A stretch of 11,451 nt of DNA from Planctomycetota bacterium (lineage in GTDB: Bacteria; Planctomycetota; Phycisphaerae; UBA1845). Both the position numbers and the translations under genes were made by a program. The notes under the pieces are model-generated. The model saw only the letters and a list, made by a program, of their open reading frames with translations, was not told where the DNA came from and did not search any database. The stretch spans positions 1 through 11,451 of the forward strand of contig JAJRUK010000084.1 in the NCBI GenBank assembly GCA_024277835.1, written 5' to 3'. Shown one piece after another: positions 1 to 6,961 of the stretch. Within the stretch, counting starts at the first letter, position 1. Each line of letters opens with the position of its first letter.

Positions 1-761
1 ACCCCGGCCACCAGCAGCAGGATAATCATGTCGCCGACCGCCCACCGACCGTCGCTGAGAATCTGCAAGGGGCGGTAGTATTTCATCAACCCCAGGAACG
101 ACAGGCTCGCGAACCCCTCGCTGAACATCGCAAGTGTCTGCATTGCGAACGAAGCAACCACAACCGCAAACGCCGCCCCGATCGCCAGGCTGCGGCGATC
201 GCAAAGAGACGAAACAACCCGCGCGACCGCCCCGACACACAGATAGACGCACACCATATTGGCAGCCACCGCGATGCGCGGGAGAATCGCTACCGGCGCG
301 TCGCTTTTCGATATGAAACCACCGATCACGTTCCCCGCAAAGGCGAATCCCGCCAGAACGCATCCCCAACCGATCCACACGAACGTATCGCTGACGAGAA
401 TGCTCGACCGTCGAACCGGAAGCGAGAGCAACACGTCCATCGTTCCGTGCTCGATCTCCGCCGCCGGCACGCGTGTGCAAAACATGATCCCGTGCGCCCA
501 AAGCAAAGAAAGCACGGCTGGATGCACCCACGGGAAGGCTGAAAACGCTTGGGGTCCGATCTGATCGCTGACTTCAGTGCCCAACATCGCCGCGATCACG
601 TATCGTACGAATTCGAGATGCTCGAGGATCGCCCCCAACCCTTCTTGGAAGTTCGGCAGAATGATCGCAAGCAGTATCTGGAATGCAAACAACCCGGCTC
701 CGAAGAACATCGTCCCCGCCCACGTTTCCAGAATTGTCTTGCGAATCAGTCCGCGGTTCAT
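1..761 (-). CDS. ABC-2 type transporter permease, 3' end cut by window
   Basis: Membrane subunit of an ABC exporter. The frame is open from an ATG at 761 to the left edge, giving 253 residues with no stop, so the C-terminal end lies outside the window. I see hydrophobic segments at about residues 18-36, 78-98, 123-148, 164-185 and 193-212, and another beginning near 244. The stretch EIEHGTMDVLLSLPVRR (about residues 102-118) between the second and third segments matches the cytoplasmic signature of ABC-2 permeases (E-x-E-x-GT-x-x-x-LLSLPVSR). There is no cleavable signal peptide. The start lies 9 bases after the stop of the ATPase gene, so the two are almost certainly cotranscribed and form one transporter. 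The substrate cannot be read from sequence; relatives export drugs, polysaccharides or lipids, or take part in copper and gliding systems. Confidence 0.88.
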   Translation of the reverse strand, partial: MNRGLIRKTILETWAGTMFFGAGLFAFQILLAIILPNFQEGLGAILEHLEFVRYVIAAMLGTEVSDQIGPQAFSAFPWVHPAVLSLLWAHGIMFCTRVPAAEIEHGTMDVLLSLPVRRSSILVSDTFVWIGWGCVLAGFAFAGNVIGGFISKSDAPVAILPRIAVAANMVCVYLCVGAVARVVSSLCDRRSLAIGAAFAVVVASFAMQTLAMFSEGFASLSFLGLMKYYRPLQILSDGRWAVGDMIILLLVAG

Positions 762-770
762 TGTGCGACT

Positions 771-1655
771 CTATCGATAGAAACCGTGAAACACTTCCGT
801 CAAGTCAGGCTCGCCGATCGACAGATCCTCGATCATGTCGCGTACGGTCGCTGCCCATGCGATCAGCTCAGGCATCGTCCCCGAGAGCGTTCCGGACCAT
901 TCCGCATCCGTTCGTCGGTCGAGTTCAAGCGGTGGTGTGGGCGCGTTCGCTGTATCACCGGCGTTTCGCCATCGAATCGTAACGCGTCTCGCCGCCCGCT
1001 TGCGAAGCGCGGCGATTGAGTCTTCCGCGACCAGGCGTCCTTCACGAAGGATCGAGACGCGGTCGCAAAGTCGCTCGACTTCGCTCAACGTATGCGATGA
1101 TAGGAAGATCGTGTGCCCCGCGGCGGCGAGTTGCCGGATATGATCGTGCAGTTTCTCCTGCATAATCGGATCAAGAGAGGCGGTTGGTTCGTCGAGGATG
1201 AGGAGTTTCGGCTTGTGCGCGAGGGCAAGAACAATCCCCAGCTTCTGCCGCATCCCTCGCGACATACTCCGCACCAACACGTCAACATCCAGCCCAAACT
1301 CTTCCGCCAGCATCAATCCCGATGCAACGAGGTCCATCCCCCGAACCGATCCGAACAGATCGAGGGCCGTTCGCGCCGTCATCCAAGAATAAAGTCGCAA
1401 GTCGCCGGGCAAATAGCCAACGTTTCGCTTGATCGTATCGCTCGCTGCCCAGCAGTACTGCCCGAGCGCGTTCGCGCGCCCCTCGGAGGGTTTGAGGAAT
1501 CCCATGAGCACGCGAATCGTCGTCGTCTTCCCGGCACCGTTGGGGCCGAGAAAACCGTAGACGGACCCCGCCGCGACGCGCAATGAAAGCTCCGAAACGC
1601 CAATCCGCGTCCCGTACCGCTTCGTCAATCTGTCGATCGCGATTGCATCCATCAT
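771..1655 (-). CDS. ABC transporter ATP-binding protein
   Basis: Cytoplasmic ATPase that powers the permease encoded just downstream. From the ATG at 1655 it has 294 residues. Walker A is GPNGAGKTT (about 37-45), the signature is MSRGMRQKLG (131-140), Walker B is LLILDEPTASLDP (151-163), and the H-loop is SSHTLSEVERL with His188. The Q-loop position reads GYLPGDLRLY (80-89), with Gly where most ABC proteins have Gln; this form is familiar in drug-export-like ATPases of this subfamily. Residues after about 210 form the C-terminal extension common in CcmA/NodI/DrrA-type ATPases. The frame stays open to an ATG at 1778, but that would overlap the divergent gene and adds 41 residues that look nothing like the family. 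The adjacent ATGs at 1655 and 1652 place the conserved beta strand AIAIDRLTKRYG correctly. No strong ribosome-binding site is visible. Specificity is unknown. Confidence 0.92.
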   Translation of the reverse strand: MMDAIAIDRLTKRYGTRIGVSELSLRVAAGSVYGFLGPNGAGKTTTIRVLMGFLKPSEGRANALGQYCWAASDTIKRNVGYLPGDLRLYSWMTARTALDLFGSVRGMDLVASGLMLAEEFGLDVDVLVRSMSRGMRQKLGIVLALAHKPKLLILDEPTASLDPIMQEKLHDHIRQLAAAGHTIFLSSHTLSEVERLCDRVSILREGRLVAEDSIAALRKRAARRVTIRWRNAGDTANAPTPPLELDRRTDAEWSGTLSGTMPELIAWAATVRDMIEDLSIGEPDLTEVFHGFYR

Positions 1656-1758
1656 TGCCGTCGCCAAGCGTATCCGCCCAGACTCCACGCGTCGACCGAG
1701 CCCTGTGGGCGTTCGCAGCCAATTGACGCAAGCGACGCTCGATCTCAAGATGGGCTTT
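1656..1758. promoter_or_regulatory. divergent intergenic region with possible promoters
   Basis: These roughly 100 bases separate the minus-strand ABC operon from the plus-strand adenosyltransferase gene and must hold both promoters if each is locally expressed. On the plus strand TTGACG (1723-1728) resembles a sigma-70 -35 box and is followed after 17 bases by CAAGAT (1746-1751), a poor -10 box. If used, transcription would start almost at the ATG (1759), giving a leaderless mRNA. I see no convincing promoter for the minus strand and no clear operator. Confidence 0.25.
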
Positions 1759-2556
1759 ATGCCGATTATCACCCTCACAACCGACTTCGGGACCGTTGAC
1801 CACTACGTCGCATCAATGAAGGGCGTCATCTGGACGATCGCCCCTGAAGTGAAAATCGCAGACGTCACTCATGACGTTCCACCCCAAGATATCGCCCATG
1901 CCGCGTTCGTCCTCTGGCAGGTCTGGTCGAGCTTTCCGGCGGGGACGGTTCATGTGGCGGTTGTTGATCCCGGCGTTGGTTCGTCGCGGGCGATTCTCGT
2001 CGGGCAGTACGCCGATCGCTTCGTCATCGCCCCGGACAATGGGCTGATAACTTGGATTCACCGCGACTTTGGCGGACAAGCGCTTCATGCCGTCGAAGAC
2101 TCGCAGTACTTTCTTCCTGACCCGTCGAACACGTTTCACGGGCGGGATATTATTGCTCCGGTCGCTGCCCATCTGGCTAACGGTGTCTCGCTCGAACGGT
2201 TTGGTCCGCCTTTGAAGACGCCTTGCTTGTTAGATTCGCTCCGTCGCGCGAGCTGTGAAGGCGATGCGCTCGGCGGGAGGGTGATCCACATCGACCGGTT
2301 CGGTAACCTTGTGACCAACATTCACGCCGACCAACTGTCGCGAGAGGAAGACGGGTCGCAAGGTTGGGAGGTTCTTGTGAATGGGAAGTCCATCGGTCTG
2401 CTAAGAAAAACGTTTAGCGACGTTGCCGATGGCGAGAGCGTTGCTATGATCGGCAGCGCGGGGTTTGTTGAAGTCTCCGTTCGCAATGACAGCGCAGCGA
2501 AGCGGTTCGCGCCGACTGCTGATACTGTCATTGCGATTCGACCGCGTCGCAGCTAG
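1759..2556 (+). CDS. SAM hydroxide adenosyltransferase (DUF62 family)
   Basis: A 265-residue enzyme of the fluorinase/chlorinase/DUF62 superfamily, expected to split S-adenosylmethionine with water into adenosine and methionine. The N-terminal domain opens with ITLTTDFGTVDHYV (4-17), contains VAVVDPGVGSSRAI (66-79), APDNGL (91-96) and TFHGRDIIAPVAAHL (125-139); the C-terminal beta domain contains IDRFGNLVTNI. The triad described for the hydrolytic members (Asp68, Arg75, His127 in the Pyrococcus protein) appears here as Asp70, Arg77 and His127. That argues for hydrolysis and against halogenation. The start is chosen at 1759 because the family begins directly at this beta strand; ATGs at 1750 and 1705 are in frame but add unrelated residues. 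The physiological role of the family is poorly defined. It stands alone, divergent from the ABC operon. Confidence 0.9.
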   Translation: MPIITLTTDFGTVDHYVASMKGVIWTIAPEVKIADVTHDVPPQDIAHAAFVLWQVWSSFPAGTVHVAVVDPGVGSSRAILVGQYADRFVIAPDNGLITWIHRDFGGQALHAVEDSQYFLPDPSNTFHGRDIIAPVAAHLANGVSLERFGPPLKTPCLLDSLRRASCEGDALGGRVIHIDRFGNLVTNIHADQLSREEDGSQGWEVLVNGKSIGLLRKTFSDVADGESVAMIGSAGFVEVSVRNDSAAKRFAPTADTVIAIRPRRS

Positions 2557-2682
2557 ATCGCATAACACTAGTAACGCGGGTTGAAGATCCGAATCTGTTG
2601 CGGTCGATAACTTTGGCAACACTGGGAGAGCGGAATCCGCTCCCTACTACGCTAACAACCACCGAGCATGGAGGCTCGATAT
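2557..2682. other. intergenic gap with weak terminator-like hairpin
   Basis: The 126 bases between the adenosyltransferase and methyltransferase genes hold one inverted repeat at 2624-2644: GAGCGG pairs with CCGCTC around a three-base loop, and the stem can be lengthened by GGG/CCC across a bulge. No T-run follows, so it is at best a weak terminator. TTGGCAACACTGG at about 2612-2624 looks like a sigma-54 -24 box, but the required GC twelve bases on is absent. Confidence 0.3.
2670..2674 (+). promoter_or_regulatory. Shine-Dalgarno site fixing the methyltransferase start
   Basis: GGAGG lies 8 bases before the ATG at 2683. The alternative in-frame ATG at 2668 overlaps this site and has no ribosome-binding site of its own, so 2683 is preferred. 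Confidence 0.75.
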
Positions 2683-3717
2683 ATGACAGCAGCGACAGTT
2701 CCCGCCGAAAAGGGCGAGGCAACCGGGTTTGACTCGCCGGAGCAAACACGATGCTCCCTCGCCGACGTGCCCGTTGCCATGATTGGTCAGGCGGGTGCGT
2801 GGTTTTCCGTTGAAAAAGACGGCGACAGCGTCATCGTTCAGCCGCGCCAGCCGCTTCCGTGTCGCTGTACGATTCGCGTGGCAGCGCTTTTTCAACAGGA
2901 TCGCGGTTTCCCAGACGTGAATACGGTCATGGGCCGTCTTTGTTTCGCTCGTGGGGCAACCGACCCCCAGCGATACGAAGCCTATACATTAGATAGCGCT
3001 CGCACGCTGAAAGAGCTATTTCTTCCCGTTGAAACGACTCCCGAGGATGATTGGCCTGTCTCCGCGGGGCGATGGCGAAACTGTCAGGCGATTGCCAAGC
3101 GCCTTCTCACCGCCGCCGACGTTCAGTGGGTGGGTTTGTCGTCCGACGAGATCGAGACACTAGTGACCAACGTTGTGTGGCCCGAGCCGCTGGAGGGTTG
3201 TCTCCTGCACGCCCTGACCCAATTGACTTACGAGTGCGGGGACTGCGTGGTCGAGATCGGGTCTTTCCGTGGTCGTTCGATGTCGATGCTTGCACTGGCG
3301 CTTCGCGGTGTTCAAAGCACTGCGAAGATTATTTCGATCGATCCGCACGTCGATCAACCGACGAACTCGGAGCATGTGCGTCTGGCGATGAGTCAGATCG
3401 GCGAAGCGAACCGCCTTGTCCAGTTTCATAGCGGGTCAGATGAGGTGTCTAAGCTGCTAAGACCAGGTTGCGCGTCGTTGGTCTTCGTCGACGGCGATCA
3501 CTCCTACGATCAGGTCGTGTCGGACTTCGATCATTACAAGGATGTCCTGGCACCCGGCGGGTGTATTGTTTTTCATGACTATGGGTACGGCAACCACAAC
3601 GGTCGCGACGAAGCAGACCCTGATGTTCGTACTGCCATCGACAAACATGTCATGGCAGCGGCGGGGTTCAAGCCGCTCCTACTCGCCCACACCCAGTTCG
3701 CATTTCTAAAGAGATAA
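2683..3717 (+). CDS. class I SAM-dependent methyltransferase (Methyltransf_24 type)
   Basis: A 344-residue protein whose C-terminal half is a Rossmann-fold methyltransferase of the Methyltransf_24 / O-methyltransferase type. Visible motifs are VVEIGSFRGRS (189-199, SAM-binding motif I), IISIDPH (216-222, acidic residue of motif II), LVFVDGDHSYDQV (266-278) and LAPGGCIVFHDYGYG (289-303). The VDGDHSY plus HDY pair is typical of this family, which acts on sugars, small molecules or natural products; the substrate here cannot be read. The first 150 or so residues match no domain I recognise; they contain no membrane segment and are mixed alpha/beta in character. The gene seems monocistronic: it has its own strong ribosome-binding site, a gap before it and several inverted repeats after it. 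Methylation of a surface glycan or flagellin sugar is possible but unsupported beyond proximity to flagellar genes. Confidence 0.85.
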   Translation: MTAATVPAEKGEATGFDSPEQTRCSLADVPVAMIGQAGAWFSVEKDGDSVIVQPRQPLPCRCTIRVAALFQQDRGFPDVNTVMGRLCFARGATDPQRYEAYTLDSARTLKELFLPVETTPEDDWPVSAGRWRNCQAIAKRLLTAADVQWVGLSSDEIETLVTNVVWPEPLEGCLLHALTQLTYECGDCVVEIGSFRGRSMSMLALALRGVQSTAKIISIDPHVDQPTNSEHVRLAMSQIGEANRLVQFHSGSDEVSKLLRPGCASLVFVDGDHSYDQVVSDFDHYKDVLAPGGCIVFHDYGYGNHNGRDEADPDVRTAIDKHVMAAAGFKPLLLAHTQFAFLKR

Positions 3718-3725
3718 CGATCCAC

Positions 3726-3762
3726 GCGCAGACTTTTGCGCATTGCGAATCGACCCGATTCG
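3726..3762 (+). terminator. tandem hairpins after the methyltransferase gene
   Basis: Two adjacent stem-loops begin 8 bases after the stop codon. In the first, GCGCA (3726-3730) pairs with TGCGC (3737-3741). In the second, CGAATCG (3746-3752) pairs with CGATTCG (3756-3762) around a three-base loop. Neither is followed by a strong T-run, so a factor-dependent or weak terminator, or a 3'-end-stabilising structure, is more likely than a classical terminator. Confidence 0.4.
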
Positions 3763-3780
3763 GGCTCCGATCCAAAATAG

Positions 3781-3793
3781 CGCATGCCATGCG
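3781..3793. repeat. short perfect palindrome CGCATG-C-CATGCG
   Basis: CGCATG and CATGCG flank a single C, forming a 13-base near-perfect dyad. With a one-base centre it is better suited to a protein-binding site than to an RNA hairpin, but no use is known, and chance is possible. Confidence 0.3.
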
Positions 3794-4005
3794 TATCCAC
3801 GAGTGACACGCAACTGTCCCTATCAGTATCACAACGCCGCCTTCGCAAAAAGATTTCGTGTGCTTTGATCGGATCTTCGCGTCGTGCGTGATTCGTTAAG
3901 CCCTTTGTTGTTGTAAGGTTACGTCAACGCGGGAACTTCTTCGGGCGAGGTATCAGCGTTGTGACGCACGGCAAAACAACATGTGATCTACGATCAAGCG
4001 ATGCG

Positions 4006-4018
4006 GCGAAATCTGCCG
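4006..4018. promoter_or_regulatory. candidate upstream activator element, copy 1
   Basis: GCGAAATCTGCCG matches GCGAGATCTGCCG at 9344-9356 in 12 of 13 positions. Its centre lies about 71 bases before the predicted sigma-54 transcription start; the other copy lies about 89 bases before its promoter. CGGC (4004-4007) and GCCG (4015-4018) also form a short dyad here. A site for the NtrC-type activator encoded downstream is the natural guess. Confidence 0.4.
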
Positions 4019-4032
4019 AAACTCTGGGGACA

Positions 4033-4049
4033 CGCGTCAGGAGGACGCG
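4033..4049. repeat. inverted repeat CGCGTC-N5-GACGCG next to the sigma-54 promoter
   Basis: Six-base arms, CGCGTC (4033-4038) and GACGCG (4044-4049), flank AGGAG. The dyad is centred near -42 relative to the predicted start, just upstream of the -24 box. It could be an operator or an accessory-protein site; it could also be chance in GC-rich DNA. Confidence 0.3.
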
Positions 4050-4056
4050 CAAAACT

Positions 4057-4072
4057 TGGCAGGTTTTTTGCT
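4057..4072 (+). promoter_or_regulatory. sigma-54 (RpoN) promoter of the TPR/FlgN/kinase/NtrC operon
   Basis: TGGCAGGTTTTTTGCT matches the sigma-54 consensus TGGCACG-N4-TTGCW at every defined position except the sixth. The essential GG (4058-4059) and GC (4070-4071) are exactly 10 bases apart, predicting transcription from about 4083. Such promoters need an NtrC-family activator, and one is encoded in this same operon. Confidence 0.75.
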
Positions 4073-4109
4073 CAGGATGGGCTTTTGTATGTCGCAGTGG
4101 TCGACACTT

Positions 4110-6467
4110 ATGCAACGCATCGCAGGGAAGTGGCAATTGCCACTGGCTGCAGCTTCCGCTGTCGCCCTTCCCGCGTCGATGACGCTTCTCAAGCCCGATC
4201 CCAACAAGATATCAATGGAAGACGCTGCCACCGCGATCGAGGAATTCGTTGTGTCGGGGCTTAACGACGACGCGTTGCGTCTCGGTGAGTTCATGGTGTC
4301 TCGCGACGATTGTGAAGGTCCGCCGTGTGCGACGATCGAGCTGAACCTTGCTCGGGCGCTTTTCGGTAAGGCGGTGTCGGGTTCGCGATCCGCCAAGCAG
4401 GCGGCGAAGATCGTTACGCACTATAAGCAGTCCGCGATGCGTAACGCGACGCTGACGCCCGGCGACCTTGCGCAGTTCGCTGAAGCGCTGGAGTGGCAGG
4501 GGCAGTACCTCGCGGCGCTCCAGTGGTACAACGAGGCGATTTCAAAGGGGCACCCGCGGTCGATAGAGCTGAAGAAGCACGCGATTGTCCTGATGCGGGA
4601 TAAACTCGCCACGCCGCCGCAGCAGATGGCGATTGTCGTGGATGATTTCCTGTCGTCGGTCGATGCGAGCCGTCTTGACCTTCGCCTATGGGCGATCGAA
4701 GAGAAGCTTCATCTGCTCGACCTGCAGGGGCGGCCCGAGCTTGGCGATCGACTATTGGACGATCATGCGGCCGCGTTTGCGGACTCCGATCTGTCGCCGC
4801 GATTCGAGTATTTGCGGATGCTCGTGCTCTACAAGACCAACCGCTTTGATGAAGCGGAGGTTGGCTTGCGTACGCTTCGCAATTCGGTGGAATCGCACGA
4901 CGAGGTCAACGGAATGGCTGGTTGGCTTCTTGGACGCACCGTCTTATACGACGGCGGTCCACAGCGTCCGCTGGAGGCCCTTTCGTTTTTTCGCGATGTT
5001 GAGCGGTTGCATACAGGGAGTCCGTACGCCATTGCCAGCAGGCTTGGTTCTGCCGAGGCGCTTGCGTTTTTGGAGCGACACGACGAAGCGATCGAGTCGT
5101 ATCAGATTGCGATCGACAACATCGATTCGGTCAGCACGCGTCTTGTGAATCTGGATCTTCTTCAGGTGTCGCTGGGCGTGACGGCAGAGCGTCGCCGGGC
5201 GGCGGGCGATCTCGACGCTGCTCTTGCCTATGCGCGTCTTGCGATGACGCTTTCCGACGAGGGCGACGAAGCACAGACGATCGTTGTATACCAGCAGGTT
5301 GCGAATATTCTGGCGGCTCTCGCCGGCAGGATGGAAGCGGAGCAAGCTGGCGAGCTATCCACGGAACAAAGCATCGCTCATGACGAGGGTCGTGAGGAAC
5401 GGAGCTTCAAGCAACTCTACGGCGAAGCTGCGGATACTTACGCGAAGCTTGCGGAGATGGATCTTCACCATGATCGGCGTTCGGCGGAGGCGTCATGGCT
5501 TGCGGCGGAGCTTGCGGGTAAGGCGGGTCGGCGATCCGACGCGGTACGGCGATATCGAAAGTTTGTCGTTGAGCGTCCGGAGAACGAGCTTGTTCCGCGA
5601 GGATTGCTACGGATCGGGAAGCTATTGCAGGCGGCGGGTCGATTGGAGGAAGCGGTCGAGGCGTATCAGCTATGTTACCGCCGGTTCCCACAGGCGCTTG
5701 ACGGTATTCGTACGCTCATTCCGCTAGCCCAATGCTACGTTGCGATGGGGCCGGACAATCTCGAGCTGGCCGAGCGCACGTTGCAGCTTGTTATTACGGA
5801 TTCGCAGGTCTTTACGCCTGAAGCGCCGGAGTTCACGGACGCGCTCTTCTTACTTGGCGATGTGTACGGTCGGCAGGGTCGATACGAGAAAAGCATTTCG
5901 ACGTTGGAGGAAGCGTCGGATCGGTATCCCGACGATCCTCGGGTTTGGCGTAGTCGTTTTCTTCTGGCGAGCGCATATCGCAAGAGCGCGCTCGCGCTGC
6001 GCGATGGCGTTTCGGATTCGGACTTTGGCGCGCGGATCGAGCGCATTCGTGCCGAGTCGCGCGATCGCCTGCGGAAAGCGCGGTCGCTCTATCGCGAATT
6101 GATTACCGAGTACGAAGCGCGAGGTTCGGTGCTTCTGAACAAGCTCGAACGCGTTTACCTCCGGCACGCGTATTTGTATGAGGCGGATTGCTACTTCGAT
6201 ATGCAGGATTATCGCACGGCGCTCAAACTCTACGACAACGCAGCCGGGATGTTCAAAGGATCGCCCACGGCGCTTTCGGCCTACGTTCAGGTGATTAACT
6301 GCCATGTTTTCCTGGGTCAGCCGCGTGAGGCGCGGGCGGCGCTGGCACGCGCTCAGGTGCTTGCGTCGAGTCTTCGACCGGAGGTGTATGAGGCGACTCT
6401 CTCACCTGAAACCAAGGACGACTGGAAGAGGTATTTCGACTGGCTATCGGAGTCGAAACTGTTTTGA
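4110..6467 (+). CDS. large TPR-repeat protein heading the flagellar regulatory operon
   Basis: A 785-residue, almost wholly alpha-helical protein with many tetratricopeptide-like repeats. The clearest, in residue numbers from this start, are near 121-147, 306-335, 362-379, 462-490, 496-527 and 576-609, with another near the C-terminus (YLYEADCYFDMQDYRTALKLY). Each shows the W/L-x-x-LG-x-x-Y pattern and the A-x-x-x-Y/F-x-x-A/P ending. TPR arrays bind proteins or peptides; no enzyme domain is seen. The frame is open from 4056, with ATGs at 4077, 4089 and 4110. The sigma-54 promoter predicts transcription from about 4083, which rules out 4077 and favours 4110. From there the protein begins with Lys/Arg and then a hydrophobic stretch (about residues 8-24), like a short signal peptide or anchor, so it may act in the periplasm or at the membrane. 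It ends 14 bases before the FlgN-like gene. Its role in flagellar assembly is inferred only from position. Confidence 0.8.
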   Translation: MQRIAGKWQLPLAAASAVALPASMTLLKPDPNKISMEDAATAIEEFVVSGLNDDALRLGEFMVSRDDCEGPPCATIELNLARALFGKAVSGSRSAKQAAKIVTHYKQSAMRNATLTPGDLAQFAEALEWQGQYLAALQWYNEAISKGHPRSIELKKHAIVLMRDKLATPPQQMAIVVDDFLSSVDASRLDLRLWAIEEKLHLLDLQGRPELGDRLLDDHAAAFADSDLSPRFEYLRMLVLYKTNRFDEAEVGLRTLRNSVESHDEVNGMAGWLLGRTVLYDGGPQRPLEALSFFRDVERLHTGSPYAIASRLGSAEALAFLERHDEAIESYQIAIDNIDSVSTRLVNLDLLQVSLGVTAERRRAAGDLDAALAYARLAMTLSDEGDEAQTIVVYQQVANILAALAGRMEAEQAGELSTEQSIAHDEGREERSFKQLYGEAADTYAKLAEMDLHHDRRSAEASWLAAELAGKAGRRSDAVRRYRKFVVERPENELVPRGLLRIGKLLQAAGRLEEAVEAYQLCYRRFPQALDGIRTLIPLAQCYVAMGPDNLELAERTLQLVITDSQVFTPEAPEFTDALFLLGDVYGRQGRYEKSISTLEEASDRYPDDPRVWRSRFLLASAYRKSALALRDGVSDSDFGARIERIRAESRDRLRKARSLYRELITEYEARGSVLLNKLERVYLRHAYLYEADCYFDMQDYRTALKLYDNAAGMFKGSPTALSAYVQVINCHVFLGQPREARAALARAQVLASSLRPEVYEATLSPETKDDWKRYFDWLSESKLF

Positions 6468-6481
6468 CAGGAGCGCTGAGA

Positions 6482-6961
6482 ATGTTGCCAACCGTAACGG
6501 ATCAACCATCGGATATCGACCCGAGTCGCGCACTGGAGCTTTTGCGCGAACAGGTTGCGCTGTTCGCGAAGCTGGAAGGGCTGTCGGTGCGACAACAGGC
6601 GTTGGTTGCCGGCGAGGCGATTGAACCGCTCATGTCTGTTCTGGCTGATCGTCAGCGAGTTTCGGTGCGTCTTGCGAAGATTGCGGAGGCGCTGGGGCCT
6701 GTGCGACGATCGTGGAAACAGTTTCGCGACGCGTTGGACGCGACGCAGCGCGATGAGGCTGAGAAGTTCATTGCATCTGCGGAAGCGTCGCTTAAGCGCC
6801 TGATCGAGAGCGACGAGCGCGACGCGCGGATTCTTTCCGCTCGAAAACGGCGTGTCGCTGATACGCTTTCGGGGCTAAACAGTTCCGGCGGAGCGGTGGC
6901 AGCGTATCGGCGAGAGACGCAGACCGTTCGGCGAATGGACCTTGTGAGTGAGGACGCCTGA
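6482..6961 (+). CDS. FlgN-like flagellar export chaperone (putative)
   Basis: A 159-residue, strongly helical and charged protein with no membrane segment. Heptad-like helices span about residues 12-60 and 75-130, and a flexible tail includes AAYRRETQTVRRMDL. The size, all-helical build and place next to flagellar genes fit the FlgN family, cytoplasmic chaperones that hold the hook-filament junction proteins FlgK and FlgL until export. FlgN proteins are very diverged, so this is a moderate call; a coiled-coil partner of the kinase is an alternative. The start is the ATG at 6482 because AGGAG (6469-6473) lies 8 bases before it. The stop TGA shares its A with the ATG of the kinase gene (TGATG at 6959-6963), implying translational coupling. 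Confidence 0.6.
   Translation: MLPTVTDQPSDIDPSRALELLREQVALFAKLEGLSVRQQALVAGEAIEPLMSVLADRQRVSVRLAKIAEALGPVRRSWKQFRDALDATQRDEAEKFIASAEASLKRLIESDERDARILSARKRRVADTLSGLNSSGGAVAAYRRETQTVRRMDLVSEDA

Larger units (their letters stand above)
3718..4056. other. intergenic region upstream of the regulatory operon
   Basis: This is the longest gene-free stretch in the window. Its left end carries three small inverted repeats, described separately, that may end the methyltransferase transcript. The middle (about 3840-3960) is relatively T-rich and shows no convincing gene or RNA. The right end carries a 13-base element at 4006-4018 shared with the flgB upstream region, an inverted repeat at 4033-4049 and then the sigma-54 promoter. 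Short open frames here lack ribosome-binding sites and overlap the regulatory signals. Confidence 0.6.

Noticed and set aside
549..1019. Plus-strand open frame of 156 codons across the ABC gene junction
   Set aside because: The minus strand encodes a clear ATPase and permease here; this frame has no motif or ribosome-binding site.
1656..1778. Longer ABC ATPase beginning at 1778
   Set aside because: The added 41 residues do not resemble the family, and the extension would run across the start of the divergent adenosyltransferase gene.
2612..2627. TTGGCAACACTGG as a sigma-54 promoter for the methyltransferase gene
   Set aside because: The -24-like part is present, but the bases where GC must stand at -12 are AG, so the core is missing.
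3961..4182. Small plus-strand open frames just before the TPR gene
   Set aside because: They span the predicted sigma-54 promoter, lack ribosome-binding sites and are Arg/Ser-rich shadows.
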